Shown piece by piece: positions 53,763-63,844 of a stretch of DNA of 64,000 nucleotides. Where the stretch lies: contig JANRIC010000039.1 of the NCBI GenBank assembly GCA_033765345.1, positions 1-64,000 of the forward strand, in the 5' to 3' direction. Numbering within the stretch: the stretch's first letter is position 1; each line of letters starts with the position of its first letter. The DNA comes from JANRIC01 sp033765345. GTDB lineage: Bacteria; Bacteroidota; Bacteroidia; Cytophagales; Microscillaceae. The position numbers and the translations under genes are program-made. The notes beneath the pieces were generated by a model, which did no database searches, had not been told where the DNA came from, and saw only the letters and a list, made by a program, of their open reading frames with translations.

Positions 53763-56700
53763 ATGCAACTTATTTTATCAATCTATATCAAAATGTTTTA
53801 CAACTTCGAACCAATAGCGTCTGAAAACCGATCCGGGAAGAATTCCCGCAACACGGTTCTTGTTGGGCTGAAATGGATTTTTCCAATCTTTCTGGGGCTT
53901 TTGTTAAGCCTAGAGGGTTTTGGAAAAGTGATGGAACCACCGGTAATAGCCGGGGCCTTGCAATTTACGAGCACGAGTGTCAACTTAACCAGCGTTGAAA
54001 ACGGAACGGTAGCCCCGTTTACAAATACCTTAAAAACCAGTACAGGGACAGCCTCAGCGATCACGCTGAGCAAACCTGGCAATGAAAGCTGGATTACGCT
54101 GCCGGCCAATCCGGCTTCTGTCAATACCACCGGATCATCCCTACAGTTTCTAATTGATCCTACGGGTTTGATGCAAGGTGTTTATACCGCAACTATACAG
54201 GCAAGTGCTGCCACATATACCAATGGTAGCTTTACGATCACACTGCGTGTTGCTAACCCGAATGCTTCGGGTACCACCGAACTAAAAATTGATTTTAGAG
54301 ATGCTACCTCAGCAACACCTCCCTCAGGATGGATTTATGCCACGAACACGCTATATGGCTTACGTACTGAGGCAAATCAGGGAAATGGCGCCTATACTTT
54401 TGGATGGGTGACTACCAATGGTGCTGCACCGCCAAGTGGGATAAGACGCACAAGTTGTACCGCTATTCCGGTAGAGCAGCAAGGCTTTATTTATATGCAC
54501 AACCCAAGTGCCAGCCCTCAGGTATATCGCTCCTGGGAGATGGCTGTGCCTAATGGATTGTATGAAGTAACTGTATCAGCCGGAGACGGTACAGATACCC
54601 AAACCATGATTCATAACCTCAACGTAGAAGGTACCAATGCAATCAGCCAGTTTAGTGGAACGGGAAGCTTGCCCGTCTGTTCGCCCAATCGCTTTAAGAC
54701 AGGCACGGTTACGGTATTTGTAGGAGATGGGAAATTAACGGTTGATCCTTACGGGGGAACAAGTACCCGTATCAATTATATCAGGATCAAACCTGCCACA
54801 GCCAGACTTATATTTGATCCTACAAGTTTACAAGTAAATGCCGCTTTCGGTGAAAGTGCGCCGCCTACCTCGATCAATATCAGACCTAATTTCGGCAATG
54901 CAAGTCAGCTTACACTTTCTAAATCTGATAATAGCGATTGGCTTACTTTACCAGGAAGCTACACCTTTGGGGATATTCCTTTGACAATCAATATTGATAG
55001 TTTGGTAGTAGGGAATTATCAAGCAATTATTACAGCTTCTTCGCCAGGATACGAAGATGAAGTGATCATTGTAAACCTGGCAGTACAGCCTCGTAGTATG
55101 GCTTTTGATCAGGCATCAATCAATGTGAGTACTTTTTATAATCAACCTTTGGACCCACAATTGGCTACGATCACTGGTAATTTTACTAGCCCGCTGCCCG
55201 AAATTACCCTGAGTAAAACCGCCGGAACTCCCTGGCTTATCCTACCTACCAATCCTGAAGCAGGCGTTCCGCTTAGTTTTAGCTTTGATCCTACAGGGCT
55301 TCCTCCCGGATTGCACCAAGCCACTGTCACTGCCTCCGCAGAAGGTTACCAAAATGCTACTTTAGTATTTAACCTTACTGTACAGCCCTTTGGATTAAAC
55401 TTTTCTAATAATACCCTTACCTTTCAGGTGACTCAAGGCCAGTCAGTAGCCGATCAAATTCGTACACTTACTGCCGATAATGGAACACCTACCGTGTTGC
55501 TGAGTAAAACTGCCGGAACTTCTTGGCTTAATTTGCCCGCAGCAGCATTAGGCGATTTGACATTTGGAGTAGATGCAGGTGGGCTTGAACCGGGAACTTA
55601 TCAGACAGAAGTAATTGCATCCGCTCCCGGATATACCTCAGCTCTTTTGAATGTGGTCATGATCGTTAGCCCCAATACTACGGGTATTATTTGGGGACAA
55701 AGTGTTAATTTTCAACGCCATACAGTAAGTCCCTTTACACAACCTACCGGATTTATTTCGGATAATGGGCTGGCTTACGGCACTTCGGGTAGCCCAAGTA
55801 ATCCGGCCCGCGGATGGCTTAACCCTACCAATAATACAGCCTTGAAAAATGATCGATATACCAATACCAATATCACAAATGCCCTGAGCGATGATGAGAA
55901 ACTCAATAGAACCTGGAATTACCTCAATAACCCTATTGACGGTTTTTTCAAATGGGAGATGGCCATTGCCAATGGTACTTATAATGTATTGATTAGCGTA
56001 GGTGACCCGGCAGAAGCAACAGGAATTCATCGTGTGAATATAGAAGGCGTAAACGCCGTGGAGGATTTTATCCCTACTGACAATGTGCGCCAAAAGCTTG
56101 GAATGGTCACTGTGACCGTAGCCGACGGACGGCTTACCCTGGATGCCGGAGAAGGTGGAAACTTCACCAAGTTGAATTATGTGCGTACAGCCTTGGTCAC
56201 TAACCCGGCTAATGACCTGATTCCTCCAACAGTAAAACTTAAATTTAACAATGAGCTTCAATATATCAGTGGAAAAGATTCCTACAATGATCAGGTCTTG
56301 ATAGAAGCAGAAGCCCAAGACGCTGGAGGCTCAGGTTTGGCTGATTTGGAATTTAGCATCAATGGCGGACCTTTTCAGGATTATATCAATGGTCTTTTAG
56401 TAAATGAAATAGGCAATTATACCATTCAGATAAAAGCGGTAGATGGAAATAACAATACTACCTTGACTCCCATTACCCCTTTTAAGGTGGTACGCCCAGT
56501 ACGTAGCAATGCCAAATTAGGTTTGTACAATCAGGATCGTTTTCCTTCTAATGACAACCTGACATTTTCTTTGATTCAAAACCCTTTCCAGAATATCGGA
56601 CCCAACCTCGCTCAAAGCCACAGAAAAGTAACGCTTCGTTTACGCAATACGGGTTCTGCCAATTTGCGTATTGATGAACTGGTTTTATCCGATTCTACCC

Positions 56701-59700
56701 TTTGGCGCATCGAGACAATCGGCGGTAGCATCTACAACCCTGCGACAATATTGCCTCTTAGCATAGCACCAGGGCAGTTTGTAGATGCCGTAGTAGAATT
56801 TATTGCCAACTTCCCCACAGGGCAGTATCCTACCGGAGATCGTCGTGAGCGTATCCGTACATTACACGAAACCCTTACCATTGTTTCTAATGACGATGAG
56901 GAACCTAGCAAGACGGTATTCTTGCACGGATTGTGGCAAAGAAATGGAGAAGGCAATAATGAGCCTAATCTCAATGAAATTATTGATGCACTCGGACTCA
57001 AAACTGCCACAGGATTTAGCCCTTATAAGCCAGGAAACAACGCACAGGGTACCTTCCCAACTGGAGATGAAGTGTTTTCTGCCAACTGGAAACAAGCAGA
57101 CCCTACCCGCCCGATCTATATACGCCAGGTAGCAGCGTTTCATAGCTGTTGTAATGGAGGAGCAAACATATTCTATAACAAACCCGGAGTGAAAAAAGGA
57201 TTTAATCTCTTGTATCACATAGAGTTTGACGGTCAGTCTCTATTGCCACGTTCTAATAAAAACGGAACTCCAACAGAGCGTTCTTATTATCCTTCCTCTA
57301 CTTATATGTCGGCCGATAGCCTGTTTAACTTTACGTTGGTGAATGATGCTACCGATGCTACCCTTAACCTGAATGGATGGGTGGGCGTCCGATGTTATAA
57401 AGCACGTGATCCTAAAGGCAATATCATTCCCAATGCTTATATCCTTACTATGGATTATCTAAGCACAACGCTATCAAACTGGGATTATAACGACAACGTT
57501 TATTATGTTGAAAATATCCGCCCTGCTCAAGGTACGGCTTATGTATCTACTCTAGGTGCTAATCAGGAAGAAATCCTGTATACCGATACCGAAGTAAACA
57601 GTGCCCAATCCGTGCAAATCACCCTGAGTAATCTGGGCAAAATTTATGCGACTGGCCCTGCCGATCCAAGCCTCACTATCAGCAAAATAGAATTGGCCGG
57701 AGATGACCTGGAAGACTTTCAGTTTACTACGCCTTCTCTGAGGACGCTGACTGCTACACAAACTACTACGATGCAGGTAAGCTTTGCACCTAAGTCTTTT
57801 GGTGCTAAAAAAGCAGAACTCCTTATCTACTACAATGCCGGTAATACTGCCTTGAATACCTATTCACCGTTGAGAATACCGCTGTTTGGCATTGCAGAAA
57901 CCAATTGTGTAACGATGGACTTTGTAAAACGAATTAAATCGGCTGCACCCAATGCCAATCCCATTACAATCGGACCTGATGTATGGGAATCTGATGTGAC
58001 CTATCGTAAAGGAAGTATCAAATTGGATGTGTTCGGACCTCCGATTAAAAATACAGGAAGAGATGAATTGTATAGCACGTACCTTTCTGCTTCAGGTGAT
58101 TTAAAAAGTATTCAATATAAAATTCCATTGACTCCGGGAAATTATACCGTAAGACTGCATTTTGCAGAAAATTATTTTGATCGTGTTGGGTCTCGTGTTA
58201 ATAATATTTTTATCGAAAATGTATTAAGACTTCCCGGTTACGACATCTTCGAGGATGTACAATTTAAAACAGCCGTGACCAAAGATTTTGATGTTACAAT
58301 CACTGATGGATTGCTTGATCTTAACTTTGTGCCTACTGTAAACCGACCCAGTATTGCTGGAATCGAGATATTTAGATTTGCTGAAAACACCCAGGCACTC
58401 GAATTGACCCTCAATAATTCAATTCCTGCCAATTGCTCTCAAAGTGATGGAAGTATCACGGTAAGTGCTAGTGGTGCTACCAATCTTTTATTCAAATTGG
58501 GTGAATTTGGAGTTTATCAAACGGATAGTACTTTTGGTAGTCTGGCAGCAGGTGAATATACCATCTATGCCAAGGATGCCGATAGCAATTGTGAAGTCTC
58601 ACAAGTCTTTACACTCGCACAAGCAAGCAACAGCGTAAATTTCACACTTGATCTTACGCCGGTAAGTTGTAATTCTAACAGCGACGGACGCGCCCGAGTC
58701 AATATCTCCGGAGGTACTGCTCCTTATACGATTATCTGGAATAATAACCCTGAGCTTACTACACCTACTGTGGTGAATCTGCCTACTGCCAATAACCATA
58801 CTATTACAGTCACCGATGCAAACGGATGTACCAAAACAGAAGTGTTTAGCATTGGCGTAGAGCCTGGTTGCCCGCTTCGTATCAATGCCGGAGGTGGATT
58901 ATTTATTTCTTCTTTGGGACGACAGTTTGTACCTGATCAGAGTTTTTCAGGAGGGAGTACGTCACAAACAACTACCACCGTTACAAGTACTCAGGAGCCT
59001 AATTTGTATGCAACTTCCCGTTTTGGAACTAACTTTAAGTATAATATACCTCTTGCCAACGGAACGTATGCCGTGGTGCTGCACTTTGCAGAAACCAGCA
59101 CTACCGTTACCAATACAGGCGGACGCATCTTTAATGTGGATGTTGAAGGTGTAAGAAGAATCAGTGAAATGGATCTGGTGGATCAAGTCGGACCTTTTAG
59201 CGCAATTACTGAAACATTTAATACCACGATCAGTGATAAAACGCTAAACTTAGTTTTTACAGGTGCAGTGAACAGTGCCGTAGTTTCGGGCATAGAAGTC
59301 ATTCCGATTGAAGTAGAAAACGTAGCTCCGATAGCAGGTACATATTCCAATAAATTGGTGCCACTGAATGCTCCTTATAGCTTCACCTTCCCGGTGAATA
59401 CATTCAGTGATCCGGGCGATATTTTGATCTATACAGCCACACAATCCAATAACAGCCCTCTGCCAAGCTGGATTAGCTTTGACGCAAGTACACGTACTTT
59501 CAATACATTTGCTAATGTACCCGATGGCACCGAAGTTACTGTAAAACTCACAGCTATTGATAGCTATGGTTTGTCTGCTTCTTTGAATTTTAAAGTGACC
59601 GCAGGCGACGTGGATGTACTCAGCGAATTACAGGTAAGACAGAACTTCCGCGATTTGTACCCCGGGCAGAACCGTCAGATGATGTCTATTGAATTAGATG

Positions 59701-61709
59701 CTGGTACCAGTACCACCTTGCAGGCAACACAGTTTAATTTCACTACTTTGGGTACTAGCAATCTGCTGGCTTTGACCAATGCAAAATTATATTATACTGG
59801 TAATCAAGACAAGTTCCAACCAACCAATCAATTTGGTACTACCCAAGCTAGCCCGGACGGGGTCTACTCATTCAGCGGTACACAAAGTCTCGCAACTGGT
59901 ATCAATTACTTCTGGTTAGTCTATGATGTAGCAACTAGTGCCCTTGAAGGGGATGTTTTTGGAGCTGAATTTATCTCTGCCGAAGTAAATGCCGTAGATT
60001 ATATCGCAAATAACACAGAAAGCACCCGCGAATATGTAGCTCTTGCAGGTAATAATGGAAATGCGTATGACTTCCAGGGAAATAATAACTATCTTGAACT
60101 GGAAGGAAGTGTATCTTGGGATTCACAGATCACTCTAGAGTTTTGGTTGAACCATCGCGAAAACCCAAGCACCGAGAAATGGATCGTTGGTGAAGTAGAC
60201 GGAACCCGCGTGGTACAACAGGGAAATACGCTGAAGTTTTATGTATATGCAGGAGGGCAACTTAGAGGACCTGCTACTGCAACGATTCCCGATTTTAGTA
60301 ATCCGGATGTATTGTGGCACCACGTAGTTGCTACCTACAATGGTACTACCTTGCAAATCCTTATTGATGGTCGCCCTGGTACTTCGGTCAATTATACAGG
60401 ATCCAACACCTATCGTGGCAATGCCATTCGTCTAGGTTCTACTACCTCGGCTGACCAAGGAGATTTCCTTTTGGATGAACTCAAAATATGGAATCGTGCC
60501 CTTAGTCTTTCAGAAATTCGTTTGCAGATGCACCTGACTATGTCTGGATCTGAAAATGGCTTAAAACACTACTTCCAGTTTGATGAAGACGAAGATGCCT
60601 CTGAAGTGATAGACTTGATCGGCGATATTTATGCACTCCGCACCAACCCAACGCTGACCAATTGGTCAGAAGCCATACAACCTGTTGGAAGAGGGATATC
60701 TCAACTGCTTACAGTTAATGCCGCAGGAGTATATAACTTTACCAACCCTGGTGTAATGATTACCTTTGGAAGCACACACCCACAGGGAGATGTTGTGATT
60801 ACAAAATTGTACAATGTAAATCCCTATGAAAGACCATCCAGTATTATCAATGAGATTATACCAAGTGTCAATGACGGTCGCCCCAAATCACCTGATTACT
60901 GGCTAATCAATAATTATGGAGTTAATGCGGTCTTCTCACCCATTACCTTGCGTTTCAATATCCCAGATATTTTGTACAACTACAGTACACTTCCTAGTGA
61001 GTTCTGGGTGCATAAACGTAACTCCAACTCTGTAGGAATCTGGCAGGAAGAGCGCACTGCCATTACGCTAGGAGGTAATTCAGGTAGCCGATACGTAGAA
61101 TTCTTCGGATTTAACTCATTCAGTCAGTTTGTGGTGTCTGCTAGTGGAGACGCTCCGCTGCCGATCAGTTTACTGAGCTTTACAGCCCAAAAAACAGGAA
61201 CATCTACCAACTTATTGGAATGGATCACAGCTTCCGAGCAAGACAACCGAGGCTTTGAAATTGAAAAATCTAACGATGCACAGAATTTCACCAGCATAGG
61301 TTTTGTAGACGGAGCCGGCAATTCTAATGAGTTACGTAGCTATCAGTTTACCGATACACAAGCTGCTGAAAGTGCTTATTACCGATTAAAACAAATAGAC
61401 AACTCCGGTACGTTTGCATACAGCAAAGTAATCTTTGTAAGAGGATCAGATCAGACTTGGGCACTCTATCCGAACCCTGCATCTTCTGAGGTGAAAATAT
61501 TAACCGATGAAGCAAATCTGACTAGCCAGGATGTACGCTTGGAAGTAGTTGATCTACAAGGTACAAAAATCCTGAGTATCGAAGGAAATGTAGGCGATCT
61601 GGAAGCAGAGCTAAACCGAAGATTGCCTTCTATGCCTGCCGGTTTATATCTGTGTCGCTTTATGACCACCGAAGGAATTCATACCTTTAAACTGGTCAAA
61701 TCAGAATAA
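53763..61709 (+). CDS. Giant T9SS-secreted protein with BACON-, malectin-, ASH- and LamG-like modules
   Basis: A 2648-residue exoprotein. The signal segment is WIFPIFLGLLLSLEGFGKVM. Modules, by rough residue: BACON-like (65-165), malectin-like (170-345), three BACON-like (350-632; AGTPWLILPTNP-type strands), a second malectin-like (638-814), Ig-like (818-909), ASH-like (913-1055 and 1260-1376), malectin (1380-1539; PGNYTVRLHFAENYFD), two SprB-type repeats (1546-1699), another malectin (1703-1849; NGTYAVVLHFAETS), cadherin-like (1853-1949), sialidase-N-like (1950-2092) and LamG (2096-2276). The end has PLPISLLSFTAQKTGTSTNL and a T9SS sorting domain (from ALYPNPASSEVKI). There is no catalytic domain, so it is likely a surface carbohydrate-binding or adhesive protein. 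The start could also be the ATG at 53793. Confidence 0.88.
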   Translation: MQLILSIYIKMFYNFEPIASENRSGKNSRNTVLVGLKWIFPIFLGLLLSLEGFGKVMEPPVIAGALQFTSTSVNLTSVENGTVAPFTNTLKTSTGTASAITLSKPGNESWITLPANPASVNTTGSSLQFLIDPTGLMQGVYTATIQASAATYTNGSFTITLRVANPNASGTTELKIDFRDATSATPPSGWIYATNTLYGLRTEANQGNGAYTFGWVTTNGAAPPSGIRRTSCTAIPVEQQGFIYMHNPSASPQVYRSWEMAVPNGLYEVTVSAGDGTDTQTMIHNLNVEGTNAISQFSGTGSLPVCSPNRFKTGTVTVFVGDGKLTVDPYGGTSTRINYIRIKPATARLIFDPTSLQVNAAFGESAPPTSINIRPNFGNASQLTLSKSDNSDWLTLPGSYTFGDIPLTINIDSLVVGNYQAIITASSPGYEDEVIIVNLAVQPRSMAFDQASINVSTFYNQPLDPQLATITGNFTSPLPEITLSKTAGTPWLILPTNPEAGVPLSFSFDPTGLPPGLHQATVTASAEGYQNATLVFNLTVQPFGLNFSNNTLTFQVTQGQSVADQIRTLTADNGTPTVLLSKTAGTSWLNLPAAALGDLTFGVDAGGLEPGTYQTEVIASAPGYTSALLNVVMIVSPNTTGIIWGQSVNFQRHTVSPFTQPTGFISDNGLAYGTSGSPSNPARGWLNPTNNTALKNDRYTNTNITNALSDDEKLNRTWNYLNNPIDGFFKWEMAIANGTYNVLISVGDPAEATGIHRVNIEGVNAVEDFIPTDNVRQKLGMVTVTVADGRLTLDAGEGGNFTKLNYVRTALVTNPANDLIPPTVKLKFNNELQYISGKDSYNDQVLIEAEAQDAGGSGLADLEFSINGGPFQDYINGLLVNEIGNYTIQIKAVDGNNNTTLTPITPFKVVRPVRSNAKLGLYNQDRFPSNDNLTFSLIQNPFQNIGPNLAQSHRKVTLRLRNTGSANLRIDELVLSDSTLWRIETIGGSIYNPATILPLSIAPGQFVDAVVEFIANFPTGQYPTGDRRERIRTLHETLTIVSNDDEEPSKTVFLHGLWQRNGEGNNEPNLNEIIDALGLKTATGFSPYKPGNNAQGTFPTGDEVFSANWKQADPTRPIYIRQVAAFHSCCNGGANIFYNKPGVKKGFNLLYHIEFDGQSLLPRSNKNGTPTERSYYPSSTYMSADSLFNFTLVNDATDATLNLNGWVGVRCYKARDPKGNIIPNAYILTMDYLSTTLSNWDYNDNVYYVENIRPAQGTAYVSTLGANQEEILYTDTEVNSAQSVQITLSNLGKIYATGPADPSLTISKIELAGDDLEDFQFTTPSLRTLTATQTTTMQVSFAPKSFGAKKAELLIYYNAGNTALNTYSPLRIPLFGIAETNCVTMDFVKRIKSAAPNANPITIGPDVWESDVTYRKGSIKLDVFGPPIKNTGRDELYSTYLSASGDLKSIQYKIPLTPGNYTVRLHFAENYFDRVGSRVNNIFIENVLRLPGYDIFEDVQFKTAVTKDFDVTITDGLLDLNFVPTVNRPSIAGIEIFRFAENTQALELTLNNSIPANCSQSDGSITVSASGATNLLFKLGEFGVYQTDSTFGSLAAGEYTIYAKDADSNCEVSQVFTLAQASNSVNFTLDLTPVSCNSNSDGRARVNISGGTAPYTIIWNNNPELTTPTVVNLPTANNHTITVTDANGCTKTEVFSIGVEPGCPLRINAGGGLFISSLGRQFVPDQSFSGGSTSQTTTTVTSTQEPNLYATSRFGTNFKYNIPLANGTYAVVLHFAETSTTVTNTGGRIFNVDVEGVRRISEMDLVDQVGPFSAITETFNTTISDKTLNLVFTGAVNSAVVSGIEVIPIEVENVAPIAGTYSNKLVPLNAPYSFTFPVNTFSDPGDILIYTATQSNNSPLPSWISFDASTRTFNTFANVPDGTEVTVKLTAIDSYGLSASLNFKVTAGDVDVLSELQVRQNFRDLYPGQNRQMMSIELDAGTSTTLQATQFNFTTLGTSNLLALTNAKLYYTGNQDKFQPTNQFGTTQASPDGVYSFSGTQSLATGINYFWLVYDVATSALEGDVFGAEFISAEVNAVDYIANNTESTREYVALAGNNGNAYDFQGNNNYLELEGSVSWDSQITLEFWLNHRENPSTEKWIVGEVDGTRVVQQGNTLKFYVYAGGQLRGPATATIPDFSNPDVLWHHVVATYNGTTLQILIDGRPGTSVNYTGSNTYRGNAIRLGSTTSADQGDFLLDELKIWNRALSLSEIRLQMHLTMSGSENGLKHYFQFDEDEDASEVIDLIGDIYALRTNPTLTNWSEAIQPVGRGISQLLTVNAAGVYNFTNPGVMITFGSTHPQGDVVITKLYNVNPYERPSSIINEIIPSVNDGRPKSPDYWLINNYGVNAVFSPITLRFNIPDILYNYSTLPSEFWVHKRNSNSVGIWQEERTAITLGGNSGSRYVEFFGFNSFSQFVVSASGDAPLPISLLSFTAQKTGTSTNLLEWITASEQDNRGFEIEKSNDAQNFTSIGFVDGAGNSNELRSYQFTDTQAAESAYYRLKQIDNSGTFAYSKVIFVRGSDQTWALYPNPASSEVKILTDEANLTSQDVRLEVVDLQGTKILSIEGNVGDLEAELNRRLPSMPAGLYLCRFMTTEGIHTFKLVKSE

Positions 61710-61730
61710 AATAACTGATTAAAAACATAT

Positions 61731-61770
61731 AAAGCTGTACTTCTGCAAAGGAGTACAGCTTTTTGATTTT
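61731..61770 (+). terminator. Terminator of the second giant gene
   Basis: AAAGCTGTACT (61731-61741) and AGTACAGCTTT (61752-61762) form an 11-bp stem with a 10-nt loop, followed by TTGATTTT. It lies 21 nt after the stop. Confidence 0.8.
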
Positions 61771-61943
61771 ATTTGTATACCCCAAAGCACTGGTATATCG
61801 CTCAACATAAAGGCTTGGCAAGACTAGACAAAGACCCAGCAAAATATTGGGAACCTCTGCGAAAGGCTTACATCAATCATTTTACGAATTTCTACGTTAT
61901 CTTGAAAAATAGTTTATATTTGGCAATTACACACGGTTTGTAA
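61767..61943 (+). pseudogene. Possible gene relic, stop-to-stop frame without a start
   Basis: A 58-codon open stretch reads KHWYIAQHKGLARLDKDP, then AKYWEPLRKAYINHFTNFY, and ends ITHGL-stop. The amino-acid composition looks protein-like, but there is no ATG and I recognise no family. It may be the decayed C-terminus of a former gene. It overlaps the candidate promoter for the TIR gene. Confidence 0.25.
61915..61922 (+). promoter_or_regulatory. Candidate -7 box of the TIR-STAND operon
   Basis: TATATTTG matches TAnnTTTG, 69 nt upstream of the ATG at 61992. A TTTC at 61889-61892 lies 22 nt before it, slightly too far for an ideal -33 box. Confidence 0.35.
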
Positions 61944-61991
61944 TTATTTAATCCTATTTTTTTAATAAAATTTGCAAAATCGGCAACAGAT

Positions 61992-63839
61992 ATGGATCAA
62001 AGGCTGAAAGACATTGAAGAAAATTTAAAAAAAGCCTATCAACTACTCAACAATTGGGAAGATGAACACCTACATATAGGCCAGGACCTGATCGCTAACT
62101 ATACCCTGCTCAAAGAATGGCAAAATGAACTCCTCCTCGCAGATAATCCCAGCAAACGCAGGGAAAGCGAGCAACGCATCGCTCAGATCAACAAAGAAAT
62201 AGAAAAACAAGAAGATCAGAAAGCCAGGCAGGAGGAAAAAATTGCTCTGGAAATCAGTCGGATACGAAAACAAATCGATGAGTTGGAGCACGAGAAAAAG
62301 ACACTGCTCTCTCCCCGACGAAGCAACCATATTATCATTAGCTTTGATCATAATCGTCCTGAAATGGATTTGGCACAAAACCTGAGTAAATACTTGGCTG
62401 ACTACGGGCATGAGGTTTTTCTGGCAGGCTCCCACCAAAAAAGCACCGAAGATTGGTATCAAACTATGCTCCACCAACTGGCCAAATGCGATTATTTCAT
62501 ATTATTGCTCTCTGAGAAATCTTTGATGAGTGAAATGGTGACCGAAGAAGTCAAAAGAGCACGTGAATTCCAAATGGGTCGCCCAGGTGCCAAACCCTTG
62601 ATTCTGACCGTCAAAGTACAATTGGGGGTAGATGAATACCTCAATTTTAACCTAGCCAATTACCTCAAAAATGTCTATGAAACCAACTGGGAGTCTGTAT
62701 CTGACAACGAATCCATTTTTCTGGAGATAGCCTACATCATAAATAATAATATTCGTCAAAAGCCCAACAAACCCAAAGACCTCAACAAAACCAACCCCGC
62801 CGTAGATTTTACACAATTGCCTACTCCCAATGCGCCCCTTGAACTGCCCTCTGGTTCTGTGGCTTTGAATTCTCCTTTTTATATAGAGCGTGAAGTTGAT
62901 CACATGCTCAAAAATGAAATCCTTAAAGAATATGTACTCATCAAAATCAAAGGTCCCCGACAATACGGCAAAACTTCACTGCTCTCCAGATTGATTGATC
63001 ACGCCAAAAAAAACGACCACGAAATCATTGCCTTTAGCCTCCAACAAATCACCAAAAATACGCTTACTAGTCTGGATGAATTCCTGAATTATTTTTGCTT
63101 TTATGCCTCCGAAGAACTCAACATCCCAGACGAAACCGATACGCGATGGAACAAAAAACGAGACCCCAAACACAATTGTCGTACGTATTTTCAAAATTAT
63201 CTTTTGACCAAAAAACAAAAACCTGTGCTTCTGGCAATAGATGAGGCTGATCGATTATTTAAATATCGAGATGTCTCCAATGATTTCTACAGTATGCTCC
63301 GTAATTGGCACGAACTAGGCAAAAGTGATGATACCTGGAAAAGAGTTAAAATTATCATTGCTTTTGCAGCCGGAGAAGAGTTGGCCATCGATGATGTCAA
63401 TCAATCCCCTTTTAATGTAGGGCTTCCGGCCAACCTGGATGAGTTTACGGATACAAATATCCTCCATTTAGCACAATTACACGGCTTAAACTGGACACCA
63501 CAGGATGTCAAAGAATTTACAGATGTCATCGGGGGGCATCCTTACCTCATCAGAAAAGGATTGTATGAAATTGCTTCCCAACAATTATCGCTCAAAAAAT
63601 TCCTGGATCAGTCTGCTGCTGATGACGGCGTATACGGAGATCATTTGAGCCGGCACTTGTGGTTTTTGAAACGAAGACCTGACCTGGCCAAAACCATGAA
63701 AGACATCATTGCTTATAAAACCACTTCTGATTTTATCAATTGTGAAATACTCAGAGGCCTCGGGCTTATCAAAGGAACAGACCCGAATTATTATCCTAGT
63801 TTTAAATTGTACGAGCTTTATCTAAAAAACAAACTTTAA
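61992..63839 (+). CDS. Coiled-coil/TIR/STAND-type AAA ATPase
   Basis: A 615-residue protein in three parts. Residues 1-110 are a helical, charged effector-associated-like region (LKKAYQLLNNWEDEHLHIG, then KRRESEQRIAQINKEIEKQE). Residues 112-255 form a TIR-like domain: IIISFDHNRPEMDLAQNL, then GHEVFLAGSHQKSTEDWYQ, CDYFILLLSEKSLMSEMV and EEVKRAREFQMGRPGAK, with the Glu expected at the NADase site in EEVKRA. Residues 290-615 are an AAA_35/STAND-type NTPase: P-loop KGPRQYGKTSLLS near 318-330, Walker B VLLAIDEADRLF near 412, then IGGHPYLIRKGLYEI. TIR plus STAND proteins act in bacterial immunity or signalling. A second ATPase gene follows after 5 bp. Confidence 0.88.
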   Translation: MDQRLKDIEENLKKAYQLLNNWEDEHLHIGQDLIANYTLLKEWQNELLLADNPSKRRESEQRIAQINKEIEKQEDQKARQEEKIALEISRIRKQIDELEHEKKTLLSPRRSNHIIISFDHNRPEMDLAQNLSKYLADYGHEVFLAGSHQKSTEDWYQTMLHQLAKCDYFILLLSEKSLMSEMVTEEVKRAREFQMGRPGAKPLILTVKVQLGVDEYLNFNLANYLKNVYETNWESVSDNESIFLEIAYIINNNIRQKPNKPKDLNKTNPAVDFTQLPTPNAPLELPSGSVALNSPFYIEREVDHMLKNEILKEYVLIKIKGPRQYGKTSLLSRLIDHAKKNDHEIIAFSLQQITKNTLTSLDEFLNYFCFYASEELNIPDETDTRWNKKRDPKHNCRTYFQNYLLTKKQKPVLLAIDEADRLFKYRDVSNDFYSMLRNWHELGKSDDTWKRVKIIIAFAAGEELAIDDVNQSPFNVGLPANLDEFTDTNILHLAQLHGLNWTPQDVKEFTDVIGGHPYLIRKGLYEIASQQLSLKKFLDQSAADDGVYGDHLSRHLWFLKRRPDLAKTMKDIIAYKTTSDFINCEILRGLGLIKGTDPNYYPSFKLYELYLKNKL

Positions 63840-63844
63840 CCATT

